Shown piece after piece: positions 8,880-19,100 of a DNA stretch of 64,000 bases. Within the stretch, counting starts at the first letter, position 1. Every line of letters begins with the position of its first letter. The stretch is from Roseitalea sp. Its GTDB lineage: Bacteria > Pseudomonadota > Alphaproteobacteria > Rhizobiales > Rhizobiaceae. Location: contig JAEPON010000005.1 of assembly GCA_017642895.1 (NCBI GenBank), forward strand, positions 248,001 to 312,000. The letters are read 5' to 3'. The position numbers and the translations under genes were made by a program. A model generated the notes under the pieces. The model did no database searches. It had not been told where the DNA came from and saw only the letters and a list, made by a program, of their open reading frames with translations.

Positions 8880-9281
8880 ATGATCGGTGTCGTGCTGGTG
8901 ACGCATGGCGCTCTTGCCGACGCATTCCTGCATGCCGTCGAACATGTCGTCGGGCCGCAGGAGGCGTTCGAGACGGTGTGTATTGAAGCTGACGACAATA
9001 TGGAACGGCGGCGCGAGGATATCGTGGCGGCGATCGGTCGCGTCGACAAAGGCAAGGGGGTGATCGTCGTCACGGACATGTTCGGTGGCACGCCGTCCAA
9101 CCTCGCCATCTCGGTGATGGCGCCGGACCAGACCGAGGTGATTGCCGGCGCCAACCTTCCCATGCTGATCAAGCTCGCCAAGGCGCGCGAAACGGCGGAC
9201 ATGGCCAGCACGCTCGAACAGGCCAGCCAGGCGGGCCGCAAATACATCAACGTCGCCAGCCAGGTTCTGGCCGGCAAATGA
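8880..9281 (+). CDS. PTS mannose-type EIIA component
   Basis: 133 residues with phospho-acceptor His9 in VLVTHGALA and the segment TDMFGGTPSN typical of EIIA-Man (ManX/EIIA of DhaM type). No EIIB, EIIC or EIID is encoded nearby, so it is probably a phosphoryl relay with regulatory rather than sugar-transport function, as in other Hyphomicrobiales. GGGAG lies about ten nt before the ATG. Its stop overlaps the HPr start as ATGA. Confidence 0.93.
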   Translation: MIGVVLVTHGALADAFLHAVEHVVGPQEAFETVCIEADDNMERRREDIVAAIGRVDKGKGVIVVTDMFGGTPSNLAISVMAPDQTEVIAGANLPMLIKLAKARETADMASTLEQASQAGRKYINVASQVLAGK

Positions 9282-9592
9282 ACGGCGCACCGCATGCCGG
9301 CGGGGAGAATGACGGCCAAACCCGGCTGGAAGCTGTCTTCACCATCACCAACAAGCGCGGCCTGCATGCGCGCGCCTCGTCGAAATTCGTGCAACTCGCC
9401 GAGGGGTTTTCGGCGGCGATCACCGTCGCCAAGGACGGCACGCGCGTCGGCGGCACATCGATCATGGGGTTGATGCTGCTGGCGGCAGGACCTGGAAGTA
9501 CAATCGAGGTGACGGCGCAAGGCTCGGACGCCAACGCCGCGCTCGATGCAATCGGCGCGCTGATCGAAGACCGCTTCGGCGAGGGCGAATAA
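9278..9592 (+). CDS. ptsH: phosphocarrier protein HPr
   Basis: 104 residues, longer than typical HPr (about 88) because of a 15-residue Gly/Asn-rich N-terminal tail. The EI-phosphorylated His30 sits in [12 protein letters not shown]. The HprK target serine is Ser61 in [13 protein letters not shown], equivalent to Ser46 of Bacillus HPr. With EIIA and HprK it forms the regulatory PTS branch. The enzyme I that would charge it is not in this window. Confidence 0.93.
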   Translation: MNGAPHAGGENDGQTRLEAVFTITNKRGLHARASSKFVQLAEGFSAAITVAKDGTRVGGTSIMGLMLLAAGPGSTIEVTAQGSDANAALDAIGALIEDRFGEGE

Positions 9593-9616
9593 GCGTCGGC
9601 CCTTTCATATGCGGAC

Positions 9617-9632
9617 ATAAAGATTTCTTTAT
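9617..9632. promoter_or_regulatory. ATAAAGA/TCTTTAT palindrome upstream of ahcY
   Basis: ATAAAGATTTCTTTAT is a palindrome with 7-bp arms and one unpaired centre, in the 110-bp AT-rich gap between HPr and ahcY and 71 bp before the ahcY start. An ArsR-family repressor of the S-adenosylmethionine cycle, SahR, is known to control ahcY in several proteobacteria through A/T-rich palindromes. I infer a SahR-type site but cannot confirm the motif. Confidence 0.45.
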
Positions 9633-9702
9633 ATTGCCGTTGCACGGCGTTGTCCCGTCTGTTAGGAGCCGCGCCAAATCCAATTTGCCAACGGAGCCCC
9701 TG

Positions 9703-11103
9703 ATGGCCGATCCCAAAGACTACGTCGTCGCCGACATCGCACTGGCCGAATTCGGCCGCAAGGAACTGGACATCGCCGAAACCGAAATGCCCGGCCTGAT
9801 GACGCTTCGGGCCGAGTATGGCGAGGCCAAGCCGCTGACCGGTGCCCGCATCGCCGGCTCGCTGCACATGACAATCCAGACCGCCGTCCTGATCGAAACG
9901 CTCAAGGAGCTGGGCGCCGATGTGCGCTGGGCCTCGTGCAACATCTTCTCGACGCAGGATCACGCGGCGGCGGCGATTGCTGCGACCGGTACGCCGGTCT
10001 TCGCGGTCAAGGGCGAGACGCTTGAGGAATACTGGTCCTACACCGACCGGATCTTCCGCTTCGAGGAAGGCGGCGCCAACATGATCCTCGACGATGGCGG
10101 CGACGCCACGCTCTACATCCTGATGGGCGCGCGCGTCGAGGAAGGCGAGGAAGGCCTGATCGCCAATCCCTCCAACGAGGAGGAAGAAGCCCTTTTCGCC
10201 CAGATCAAGAAGCGTATCGCCGAAACGCCGGGCTGGTTCGTCAAGCAGCGCCACATGATCAAGGGCGTCACCGAGGAGACGACGACCGGTGTCAACCGCC
10301 TCTACCAGATGATGGAGAAGGGCCACCTGCCGTTCCCGGCCATCAACGTCAACGACTCGGTCACCAAGTCGAAGTTCGACAACAAATATGGCTGCAAGGA
10401 ATCGCTGGTTGACGGCATCCGCCGCGCAACCGACACGATGATGGCCGGCAAGGTCGCCGTCGTCTGCGGCTATGGCGATGTGGGCAAAGGCTCGGCCGCC
10501 TCGCTGCGCGGCGCCGGCGCCCGCGTGCAGGTCACCGAGATCGATCCGATCTGCGCGCTGCAGGCCGCCATGGACGGCTATGAGGTCGTCACGCTCGACG
10601 ATGCCGCGCCGACCGCCGACATCGTCATCACCACGACCGGCAACAAGGATGTCATCACCATCGACCATATGCGGGCGATGAAGGACATGACGATCGTCGG
10701 CAATATCGGCCATTTCGACAATGAGATTCAGGTCGGTGCGCTGCGCAATCTGAAATGGACCAACATCAAGCCGCAGGTGGACATGATCACCTTCCCGGAC
10801 GACACGCGGATGATACTCCTTTCGGAAGGCCGGCTTCTGAACCTTGGCAACGCGACCGGCCATCCCAGCTTCGTCATGAGTGCCTCTTTCACCAACCAGG
10901 TGTTGGCGCAGATCGAGTTGTGGGCCCATGGCGAGAAATACGGCAACGAGGTCTATGTGCTGCCCAAGCATCTTGATGAGAAGGTGGCGCGGCTGCATCT
11001 GGAGAAACTTGGCGTGAACCTGACCCAGATGAGCGACGAGCAGGCCGCCTATATCGGGGTATCGACCAGCGGACCCTACAAGGCCGAGCATTATCGCTAC
11101 TGA
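9703..11103 (+). CDS. ahcY: adenosylhomocysteinase
   Basis: 466 residues, full length for SahH, which hydrolyses S-adenosylhomocysteine to adenosine and homocysteine in the SAM cycle. Visible motifs are the substrate domain [15 protein letters not shown], the NAD-binding [13 protein letters not shown], the proteobacterial insert region [17 protein letters not shown] and the conserved C-terminal [10 protein letters not shown]. The ATG at 9703 is preceded by ACGGAG at good spacing. An upstream in-frame ATG at 9634 lies inside the palindrome region and is unlikely. An adenosine kinase gene near 57.4 kb could take up the adenosine product. Confidence 0.97.
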   Translation: MADPKDYVVADIALAEFGRKELDIAETEMPGLMTLRAEYGEAKPLTGARIAGSLHMTIQTAVLIETLKELGADVRWASCNIFSTQDHAAAAIAATGTPVFAVKGETLEEYWSYTDRIFRFEEGGANMILDDGGDATLYILMGARVEEGEEGLIANPSNEEEEALFAQIKKRIAETPGWFVKQRHMIKGVTEETTTGVNRLYQMMEKGHLPFPAINVNDSVTKSKFDNKYGCKESLVDGIRRATDTMMAGKVAVVCGYGDVGKGSAASLRGAGARVQVTEIDPICALQAAMDGYEVVTLDDAAPTADIVITTTGNKDVITIDHMRAMKDMTIVGNIGHFDNEIQVGALRNLKWTNIKPQVDMITFPDDTRMILLSEGRLLNLGNATGHPSFVMSASFTNQVLAQIELWAHGEKYGNEVYVLPKHLDEKVARLHLEKLGVNLTQMSDEQAAYIGVSTSGPYKAEHYRY

Positions 11104-11127
11104 GCCCTTTCGGGCAAAACGCCGATG

Positions 11128-11159
11128 GCCGGCATCGCTGAGGCGGTGCCGGCTTTTTT
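11128..11159 (+). terminator. intrinsic terminator of ahcY
   Basis: A 10-bp stem, GCCGGCATCG with CGGTGCCGGC (one G-T wobble), encloses a 6-nt loop and is followed by six T residues, 24 nt after the ahcY stop. Canonical rho-independent terminator. Confidence 0.88.
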
Positions 11160-11289
11160 GTGCGCGAGGCTTCACGCCGATTCCAGCGCCGGTTATGGTG
11201 CGGTGATTCGTGTGTCGGGGTGCTTCGTTTACGTGCGCGGTGACGACACGTGCACGGCGCCCCTTGCGCGGAGGCAAAAGGGGACCCGC

Positions 11290-13818
11290 ATGCCGCATGA
11301 AGGCAGGACGCCCGGAGAACGGCGCGTTGCAAACCCATTTTCACGGCCGCGCCGCATCCCGGCTCTTCTGGCCGGCAGCGCATTGGCGGGCCTTTGGGCC
11401 GGCGTCGCTGCGGCGCAAACAGGTTCGGCGAATGCCCCGTCCACACAACCGTTCTGGATGATCACCCTCGATACGTTCGAGGTTGTCCAACTGGCGCTCT
11501 TTTCCGGCGCCCTTGCCGCGGCCATCGGCTCTGCGCTGTGGCTTATTCGCGAACGCGGCCGCACGGCCTCGCAGAACCTGGCGCTGCGCGGCAAGGTCTC
11601 GGCGCTTTCGGGGCGGCTGAGCCAGCTTGAAACGCTGGCCGCTTCGGAAGGTCAGCGGGCAATCGTGTGGAGCGATGAACCCAACAAGCCCGCCGCCGTG
11701 ATCGGCAAGCTCGGCGCCCGGTCCGGCGCACCGGAATCGCGGTCGGAGTTTCTTGCCTTCGGGCGCTGGCTGGAACCGCGATCTGCGGCGCGCATCGAGC
11801 AGGCCATCGCCCGGTTGCGCGATCACGCACTTCCGTTCGACGATCTGGTGCAGACACCGACCGGCAATCCGGTCGAGGTGACCGGCCGCACCAGCGGCGG
11901 CAGCGCCATCGTCCGGTTCGTGTCGCTGTCGGGCGAGCGGGCGGATCATGCGCGCCTGATCACCGATCATGCCCGCGTCGTCGAAACGCTGGAAACCTTG
12001 CAGGGCCTTATGGACCAGTCCGACATGCCGGTATGGCTGCGCGGTGCCGAGGGCGCGCTCGCCTGGGTGAACAAGGCCTATGCCGATGCGGTGGAATGCG
12101 CCGACGCGGACGCGGTGGTCGCCGAACGTGCCGAACTGTTCGGCACGCAGGCCGGAAAGACCATCGCCCAGCAACGCCAGACCGACGGCCTTTATGCCGA
12201 CCAGGTTTCGACAGTGGTCCGTGGCGACCGTCTGATGTTCGACGTCATCGATGTCGCCGGGCCGTTCGGATCGGCGGGGATCGGGCGTGACCGTACGGAA
12301 ACCGAGGCGGTGCGGGCGGAACTGAACACCACCATCCGCAGCCATGAGGAGACGCTCGACCAACTGACCACGGCCGTGGCGATGTTCGACAGCGATGCGC
12401 GGCTGCGCTTCCACAATCAGGCGTTCGAACAGCTCTGGGCGCTCGATGCGGGCTTCCTGACCTCACAGCCGGACATGTCGATGTTTCTCGACCGCATGCG
12501 CACCGAAGGCAAGCTGCCCGAGCAGCCCGAATGGCGGCGCTGGAAGGACGGGCTTCTGGCGGCGTTCACGGCGGTCGAACCGCAGGAGGACTGGTGGTAC
12601 CTGCCCGACGGGCGAACGGTGCGCGTGATTGCCAGCCCCCATCCGCGGGGCGGCCTGACCTGGGTCTTCGAGAACCTGACCGAGCGCATCGACCTGGAAA
12701 GCCGCTACAAGACGCTGATGCGCGTGCAGGGCGAAACGCTCGACCATCTGGCCGAAGGCGTGGCGGTGTTCGAGGCCGACGGCACGCTGCAACTGGCCAA
12801 TCCCGCCTTCGAGCGCTTCTGGCATGTCGGCCATCTGACAGAGGAAGGCCGGGTCCATATCAACCAGATCGGCGAAGTGTGCGAAGCCAAGTTCGGCGAG
12901 GCCGGGCCGTGGGAACAATTTGCCGGGATCGTCACCGGTTTCGACGAGGATCGTGCGGGCGCCACGGGCCGTACACAGACAGGCGAGCGCACCCTTTCGT
13001 GGACCGTGGTGCCCCTGCCGAACGGCCAGACGATGATCACCTTCGTCGACATCACCGCAAGCGACCAGATGGAGCGTGCCCTGCGCGACCGCAATGACGC
13101 GCTAGAGCGCACCGCGCTTCTGCGCGACAGGTTCATCCGGCACGTCTCCTATGAATTGCGGGCGCCGCTGACGTCGATCGGCGGTTTCACCGAACTTCTG
13201 GAGATGGACGCCACCGGCCCCCTGAACGGCAAGCAGCGCGAATATCTCGACCATATCGCCACGTCCACCGGCACGCTGAACGATCTGACACGGGACATTA
13301 TCGATCTGGCAAGCGTCGATGCCGGCGTGCTGGAGCTGGCGCTCGACGAGGTCGAGATCGAGCCGACCATGCGCGCGGCGGCCGCCGAGATCATGCCGCA
13401 ACTGGACGATCACGGGATCAGCCTGGCGCTGCGCGTCGCGCCAGAGGCGGGGTCGATCGTCGCCGACCGGGCCCGGCTGACCCAGGTGCTGACCAACATT
13501 CTGGCCAACGCGGCAGATTATGCGCCGGAGGACAGTGAAGTTGTCTTCACGTGCGAGCGCACCGACGGGGGTGTCCGCTTCCGGATCCGGGATCAGGGGC
13601 CGGGCATCGAGGAGGGCGCTCTGACGGAGGTCTTCGAGCGGTTTCATACCGACCATGGCGGACGTGGACGCGGCGCCGGGCTCGGCCTTGCCATCGTCAA
13701 GAGTTTCGTTGCGCTGCATGACGGCACCGTGTCGATCAAATCATCGCCCGACAGCGGCACCGAGGTGATCGTCACCTTCCCGGAGGCGCCCGCGCGTGTC
13801 AGCGTCGCCGCCGAGTAA
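11290..13818 (+). CDS. divL: DivL-like PAS sensor pseudokinase (Tyr in place of His)
   Basis: 842 residues. Two N-terminal hydrophobic segments (about residues 20-42 and 60-80) are followed by a coiled region, three PAS-like domains and a histidine-kinase core. The dimerisation box reads HVSYELRAPLTS with Tyr621 where the phospho-acceptor His would stand, the hallmark of Caulobacter DivL. The ATPase domain keeps N (NILANAADYAPE), G1 (RDQGPGI) and G2 (GAGLGLAIV) boxes. DivL acts in the cell-cycle pathway that couples DivK to the CckA-CtrA phosphorelay. Its position before tsaE is common in alphaproteobacteria. The frame is open from 11125; the ATG at 11290 follows AAGGGG and is preferred. Confidence 0.88.
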   Translation: MPHEGRTPGERRVANPFSRPRRIPALLAGSALAGLWAGVAAAQTGSANAPSTQPFWMITLDTFEVVQLALFSGALAAAIGSALWLIRERGRTASQNLALRGKVSALSGRLSQLETLAASEGQRAIVWSDEPNKPAAVIGKLGARSGAPESRSEFLAFGRWLEPRSAARIEQAIARLRDHALPFDDLVQTPTGNPVEVTGRTSGGSAIVRFVSLSGERADHARLITDHARVVETLETLQGLMDQSDMPVWLRGAEGALAWVNKAYADAVECADADAVVAERAELFGTQAGKTIAQQRQTDGLYADQVSTVVRGDRLMFDVIDVAGPFGSAGIGRDRTETEAVRAELNTTIRSHEETLDQLTTAVAMFDSDARLRFHNQAFEQLWALDAGFLTSQPDMSMFLDRMRTEGKLPEQPEWRRWKDGLLAAFTAVEPQEDWWYLPDGRTVRVIASPHPRGGLTWVFENLTERIDLESRYKTLMRVQGETLDHLAEGVAVFEADGTLQLANPAFERFWHVGHLTEEGRVHINQIGEVCEAKFGEAGPWEQFAGIVTGFDEDRAGATGRTQTGERTLSWTVVPLPNGQTMITFVDITASDQMERALRDRNDALERTALLRDRFIRHVSYELRAPLTSIGGFTELLEMDATGPLNGKQREYLDHIATSTGTLNDLTRDIIDLASVDAGVLELALDEVEIEPTMRAAAAEIMPQLDDHGISLALRVAPEAGSIVADRARLTQVLTNILANAADYAPEDSEVVFTCERTDGGVRFRIRDQGPGIEEGALTEVFERFHTDHGGRGRGAGLGLAIVKSFVALHDGTVSIKSSPDSGTEVIVTFPEAPARVSVAAE

Positions 13819-15361
13819 GAACGCCTTGGCCAAGCTGCGTTTCGGACCGTTCGACGAGCCGGCGATGGCCCGGTTCGCCGCCGACATGGCGCGCATGGCC
13901 CGGCCGGGCGAATGCCTGGCGCTGTCCGGCGAACTGGGGGCCGGCAAGACGAGCTTCGCGCGCGCCTTCATCCGGGCGCTGGCCGGCGCGGACGGCGCCG
14001 CGCTCGACGTACCCAGCCCGACCTTCACGCTTGTGCAGAGTTACGGGACGAACCCTCCGGTGACCCATTTCGATCTCTACCGCATCGCCGGCCCCGACGA
14101 AGTCGCCGAGCTGGGTCTTGATGATGCGCTCGAAGATGGAATCGCGCTGATCGAATGGCCCGAACGCGCCGGTGACACGCTGCCCGGCGGAACGATCGCA
14201 CTGGCTTTCTGGGAAGCCGTTACCGATGCCGGTGCCGATGCGCGCACGATCACGATCGACGCGCCCGACGCCTTGTTTGCGGCACGCCTCGAACGCAGCC
14301 TGGCGGTCCGCGCGCTGCTCGACCGGGCGGGGCATGGCGATGCCAGCCGGAGCCCGTTGACGGGCGATGCCTCGACGCGCCGCTACGAAACCGTGACCGA
14401 CGGTTCGTGGCGCGCCATCATCATGGATGCACCGCCCATGCCCGATGGCCCGCCGGTGCGCGACGGCAAGCCCTATTCGCGGATCGCTCATCTGGCGGAA
14501 GACATCAGGCCGTTTGTTGCGATCGGGCGGATGCTGACGGGCGCCGGTTTCGCCGCACCGGGCATCATGGCGGTCGATTACAACGCGGGACTGATCCTGT
14601 TGGAGGATCTCGGCGATGACGCCGTCCTGGATGCAGCCCGCCAGCCGATCCCCGCGCGTTACGAGACGGCGGTCGATTGTCTCGCCGCCATGCACGCCAC
14701 AGACTGGCCGCGCGAGATCGCCCTGGAAGAGGGCACGGTCCATCGCGTGCCGGCATTCGACATCGGCGCTTTCCTGATCGAGGTCGACCTGCTCATCGAC
14801 TGGTATGTCCCGAGAGTCACCGGCGCGCAGGCCAGCACGGAAGACCGGCACTGCTGGCACGCGATCTGGACCGCGCTGTTCGCCAGTGTCGACGCCGGTC
14901 CGAAGACCCTGGCGCTGCGCGATTTCCATTCACCCAATATCGTCTGGCGCAACGACCGTACCGGCCATGACCGGGTCGGCCTGATCGACTTTCAGGACGC
15001 GCTCTGGACCCACCCGGCCTATGATGTGATGTCGCTGGTGCGCGACGCGCGCGTCGATGTCGCGCCCGCACTGCAGGACAGTTTGATGGTGCGTTACCGG
15101 GCGGCGCGACATGCGGCAGACGAGACGTTCGACGGCGGTGCGTTCGATACCGCCGCGGCCATCCTCGCCGCGCAACGCGCATCGAAGATTCTCGGCATTT
15201 TCGTGCGCCTTGACGAACGCGACGGCAAACCGGGCTACATCGCCCATCTGCCGCGTATCCAGACCTATTTGCGCCAGTCGGTCACCCATCCCGCGCTCGC
15301 CGATCTTGGGGCATGGCTGACCGCGCGCGGCCTGCTCGACGTGACGGTCGAACCGCGATGA
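13796..15361 (+). CDS. tsaE: TsaE-AmgK fusion: t6A ATPase plus sugar kinase
   Basis: 521 residues in two parts. Residues 1 to about 155 are TsaE, with Walker A GELGAGKTSF, SPTFTLVQSY and HFDLYRI; TsaE is the ATPase needed to make threonylcarbamoyl-adenosine at tRNA position 37. Residues from about 165 form an aminoglycoside-phosphotransferase-type kinase with the catalytic LRDFHSPNIVW and metal-binding LIDFQDALW, resembling AmgK, the anomeric MurNAc/GlcNAc kinase of cell-wall recycling. The next gene resembles MurU, which acts after AmgK, supporting that role. The start is GTG, overlapping divL by 23 nt. The stop overlaps the next start as ATGA. Such fusions are known in Hyphomicrobiales. Confidence 0.93.
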   Translation: MSASPPSKNALAKLRFGPFDEPAMARFAADMARMARPGECLALSGELGAGKTSFARAFIRALAGADGAALDVPSPTFTLVQSYGTNPPVTHFDLYRIAGPDEVAELGLDDALEDGIALIEWPERAGDTLPGGTIALAFWEAVTDAGADARTITIDAPDALFAARLERSLAVRALLDRAGHGDASRSPLTGDASTRRYETVTDGSWRAIIMDAPPMPDGPPVRDGKPYSRIAHLAEDIRPFVAIGRMLTGAGFAAPGIMAVDYNAGLILLEDLGDDAVLDAARQPIPARYETAVDCLAAMHATDWPREIALEEGTVHRVPAFDIGAFLIEVDLLIDWYVPRVTGAQASTEDRHCWHAIWTALFASVDAGPKTLALRDFHSPNIVWRNDRTGHDRVGLIDFQDALWTHPAYDVMSLVRDARVDVAPALQDSLMVRYRAARHAADETFDGGAFDTAAAILAAQRASKILGIFVRLDERDGKPGYIAHLPRIQTYLRQSVTHPALADLGAWLTARGLLDVTVEPR

Positions 15362-16083
15362 CCGCACGGGTTTCGACGGCGATGGTGCTGGCCGCCGGCT
15401 TCGGCAAGCGGCTGCGCCCGATCACCGACACGGTGCCCAAGCCGCTGGTCCCGGTGGGCGGACGGACGATGCTCGACCGGGCGCTCGATGCCGCCGAGGC
15501 GGCCGGGATCGAGCGCGCCGTCGTCAACGTTCATTATCTGGGCGAGCAGATCATCGCGCATTGCGCGAACCGGTCGACACCGGCCACGGCGATCAGCGAC
15601 GAGCGCGACGCGATCCTCGAGACCGGCGGCGGTGTGGTCAGGGCGCTGCCTTTGCTGGGCGAGGCGCCATTTGCGCTGCTCAACGCCGACACGTTCTGGG
15701 TCGATGGCGGCGGGCCGACGCTTGCCGCGATGACCAAGGCGTTCGACCCGGAGCGCATGGACATGCTGCTGCTGACCGCGCACCTTGCCCACACGACGGG
15801 GCATTCGGGCGGGATCGACTTCGCGCTGGACGCCGACAACCGGATCGCCCGAGCGCCGGACAAAACCGGGTCGGGTGTGATCTATGCCGGCGCGGCCGTG
15901 ATCGACCCGGCGATTTTTGCCGGTGCGCACGCCGAGCCGCATTCGCTGAACCGTTATTTCGACCGGGCGATCGCTGCAGGCCGGCTGTTCGGCCATACGC
16001 TCGAAAACGGCCACTGGTACACGGTGGGCACGCCGGACGGGCTGGCGGCAGTGGAAGCGCATCTGGCCACCGGCGGGATTTGA
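15358..16083 (+). CDS. murU: MurU-like sugar-phosphate nucleotidyltransferase
   Basis: 241 residues, nucleotidyltransferase fold with the signature LAAGFGKRLRPIT and the lysine-containing KPLVPVGGRTML at the N-terminus, then LNADTFWVDGG for metal binding. The family includes MurU, N-acetylmuramate-1-phosphate uridylyltransferase. Adjacency to the AmgK-like kinase makes that the best assignment; other sugar-1-phosphate nucleotidyltransferases share the fold. The ATG overlaps the tsaE-amgK stop; longer in-frame starts lie inside that gene. Confidence 0.82.
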   Translation: MTARVSTAMVLAAGFGKRLRPITDTVPKPLVPVGGRTMLDRALDAAEAAGIERAVVNVHYLGEQIIAHCANRSTPATAISDERDAILETGGGVVRALPLLGEAPFALLNADTFWVDGGGPTLAAMTKAFDPERMDMLLLTAHLAHTTGHSGGIDFALDADNRIARAPDKTGSGVIYAGAAVIDPAIFAGAHAEPHSLNRYFDRAIAAGRLFGHTLENGHWYTVGTPDGLAAVEAHLATGGI

Positions 16084-16107
16084 CCGGCCGGCCGGCGGGC
16101 CGCAGAC

Positions 16108-19100
16108 TTGGCCTCCCCGAATCGCAATCCGCCCGCCGTGACCGAAACCCGCTACGTCCATCCCAACGTCTTCACCGTCGCGCCCGGCGCGCCGTTCCTG
16201 CCGGCCATCGCCGACGGGTTGCTGGACGGCAGGCTGATCGACGGGTTCGCCTTCGACGGCGATCCTATGGGCCTGGCGCGGGCGGCCATCTATGTGCCGA
16301 CGCGGCGCGCGGCGCGCGAATTGCGTTCGGTGTTCATGGACGCGCTCGGCCAACGCTCGATCCTTTTGCCACGCATCCGCCCGCTCGGGGAGTTCGATGA
16401 GGACGCGGCCTTCTTTGCGGCCAGCGCCGGCGCAACGCTGTCCATACCGCCGGCGATCGAACCGCTCGAACGCCAATTGGCGCTTGGCACGCTGACCGCG
16501 CGCTGGACCGAGGCGATGACCGACGACCTGCATGCGCTTTACGGCATCGAGCGCGTGACGACGCCGGTCTCGACCGCCGATGCGTTCTGGATGGCGGCCG
16601 ATCTGGCCGGGCTGATCGACCAGCTTCAGACCGAGGGTATTCCGTTCAAGGCCGTCGAGGAGGCCGCCGGCGCCGAGGTCTCCGAATGGTGGAACGTCAC
16701 GCTCGCCTTCCTGCAGATCGTCAAACGGGCGTGGCCGGCGCATCTCGCTGAAGCCAACCGGCTCGATCCGGCCGACCATCGCAACAGGATGATCCGGGCC
16801 GAGGCCGCGCGGCTGGCTGCCGCGCCGCCCGACGGGCCGGTGATCGTGGCGGGTTCGACCGGCACCATTCCGGCGACCGCGGAACTGATCGCAACGGTGG
16901 CGCGGCTTCCCAAGGGTGCCGTCGTGCTGCCCGGCTACGACACCGCGATGGATGGCGAGACGCGCGTGCTTCTGGAGACCGATGACGATGCGACGCCGGT
17001 GATCGGCCATCCGCAGTTCGGCATGCACACGCTGGTGCGTGCGATCGGAATCGCGCCCGACGCCGTCGACCACCTCGGCGCGGCGGAAGACAATGCGGTT
17101 GCCGCGCGAAGCCGCTGGGTGGCGGCGGCACTGGCACCTGCCGAACGCACGGCGGACTGGGCGGCACGGCGCGCGAGCTTTAAAGACGCGGCCTTCTCCG
17201 GAACGGCGATCCTGCACGCGGCCGACGAACGGGCGGAGGCACTGGCGATTGCCTGCGTGCTGCGCGAGACCATCCTCGACCCGCAGGCGACCGCAGCGCT
17301 GGTGACGCCCGACCGGCAGCTTGCCCGCCGGGTTGCGACCGAGCTTGCGCGCTTTGCGATCGAGGCCAATGATTCAGGCGGCACACCGTTTTCGCTGACG
17401 CCGCATGGCGGTCTGCTCGCGCTCACTCTGCCGCTCGCGGCGGGAGAGGCCGATCCGGCCGCGCTATTGGCCCTGCTCAAACATCCGCTGGCTCGCTTCG
17501 GCGCGCACCGATCGGCGCACCGGGCGGCCGTGGCGCATCTGGAAATGCTCGCGCTGCGTGGCGGCACCGGGCGGATCAGGCTCGACACGTTCGCCACCTT
17601 TGCTGAAAACGCCTTGGCGCGATGGGCCGATGACGGCCGGCGAAAGCCGGGCTGGTTCAAGACCATCGATGCCGACGCCTTCGATCAGGCGTGTCATCTG
17701 GCCGGGCGTATCGAAGCGGCGTTCGCGCCGCTTTGCGAGGTCGGCGACGCGACCCGAACGGTCCCGCTGGACGAAGCCGTGCGCGCAACGATCTGGGTTC
17801 TCGAAGCGATTGCGCGCGATGGCGATGGCCGGTTCGACGCGCTTTACGCGGGCGAAAGCGGCGTGGCGCTCGAGGGTCTCCTGCGGCGCCTGCGTGACAG
17901 CGCAACGTCCATCGCCTTCCCGCCCGACCAATGGCCGGACATGATGCGCGCCCTGACCGCATCGATGGCCATCAAGCCGGCCGGCGGCGGCCATCCGCGC
18001 ATTTCGATCTGGGGCACGCTGGAAGCGCGCCTCCAGACCGTCGACCTGATGGTGCTGGGCGGCCTCAATGAAGGCACATGGCCGGCACAGACATCCAATG
18101 ACGCGTTCCTGACGCGGTCGATGAAGACCGAGATCGGGCTCGATCCGCCCGAACGGCGCATCGGGCTGGCCGCGCACGATTTCCAGATGGCGATGGGCAA
18201 TCGCCGGGTCCTTCTCACCCGCGCCATGCGAGCGGGCGGTGCGCCGGCGGTTGCCTCGCGCTGGCTGCAGCGGCTGGAAACGCTGGCCGGGGCGGACCGG
18301 ACAGCGGCGATGCATGCGGCCGGCGAGCATTATGCGCGGCTGGCGGAAATGGTTGCCGCGCCGATCATCGCCGACCCTGTCGGGCGACCGGCGCCGCAAC
18401 CGCCGCTCGCCGCGCGACCGAAAGCGCTGTCGGTGACCGAAGTGGAGACCCTGCGGCGCGACCCCTATGCCGTCTATGCGCGCCGCGTGCTGGAACTGGC
18501 GCCGCTCGACCCGCTGGTGCGCGATCCGGATTTCGCCGACAGGGGTTCGCTGATCCACAAGGTGATGGAAGAGGCCGCGCGCGCGCCGATTGACTGGCCC
18601 GCGGAGCCGGCTTTGGCCATGCTCGAACGCCTTGCGCGGGACGTGTTCGACGCGGAGAAACTGCCGCCAGAGATCGACGCGGTCTGGTGGGCGCGCATGC
18701 ATGCGGCCCTGCCCCGCATCGTTGCCTGGGAGGCCGAGCGGCAGCCCTTGATCGCCGCCCGGCATCCCGAGGCCCGCGCCGGACCGATGCCGATCGGCGC
18801 GACCGGTGTCACGCTGCGCGGCTATGCCGACCGCGTCGATGCGCGCCGCGACGGGCTTGCCGACATCATCGATTTCAAGACCGGCGCCGCGCCGTCCGCG
18901 CCGCAGGTGCAGGCGTTGCTCGCGCCGCAACTGCCGCTTGAAGCCGCGCTTCTTGAGCGCGGCGCCTTCGATGGTGCGGATCAGAGCGCGCCCGGCGATC
19001 TGATCTACGTCCGGCTCGGCGCGCGCGGCGACCTGGTCGCCCGGTCCGTATCGGGCGGCAAGAATGACGCCGCCGCCATGCTCGCCGAACGCGCATGGGA

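Noticed and set aside
9593..9702. SAH or SAM riboswitch upstream of ahcY
   Set aside because: The gap is short and AT-rich, and I see no conserved riboswitch core or pseudoknot pairing. The palindrome fits a protein-binding site better.
9247..11298. 683-codon open frame antisense to HPr and ahcY
   Set aside because: Shadow of ahcY codon bias; no ribosome-binding site and no conserved features.
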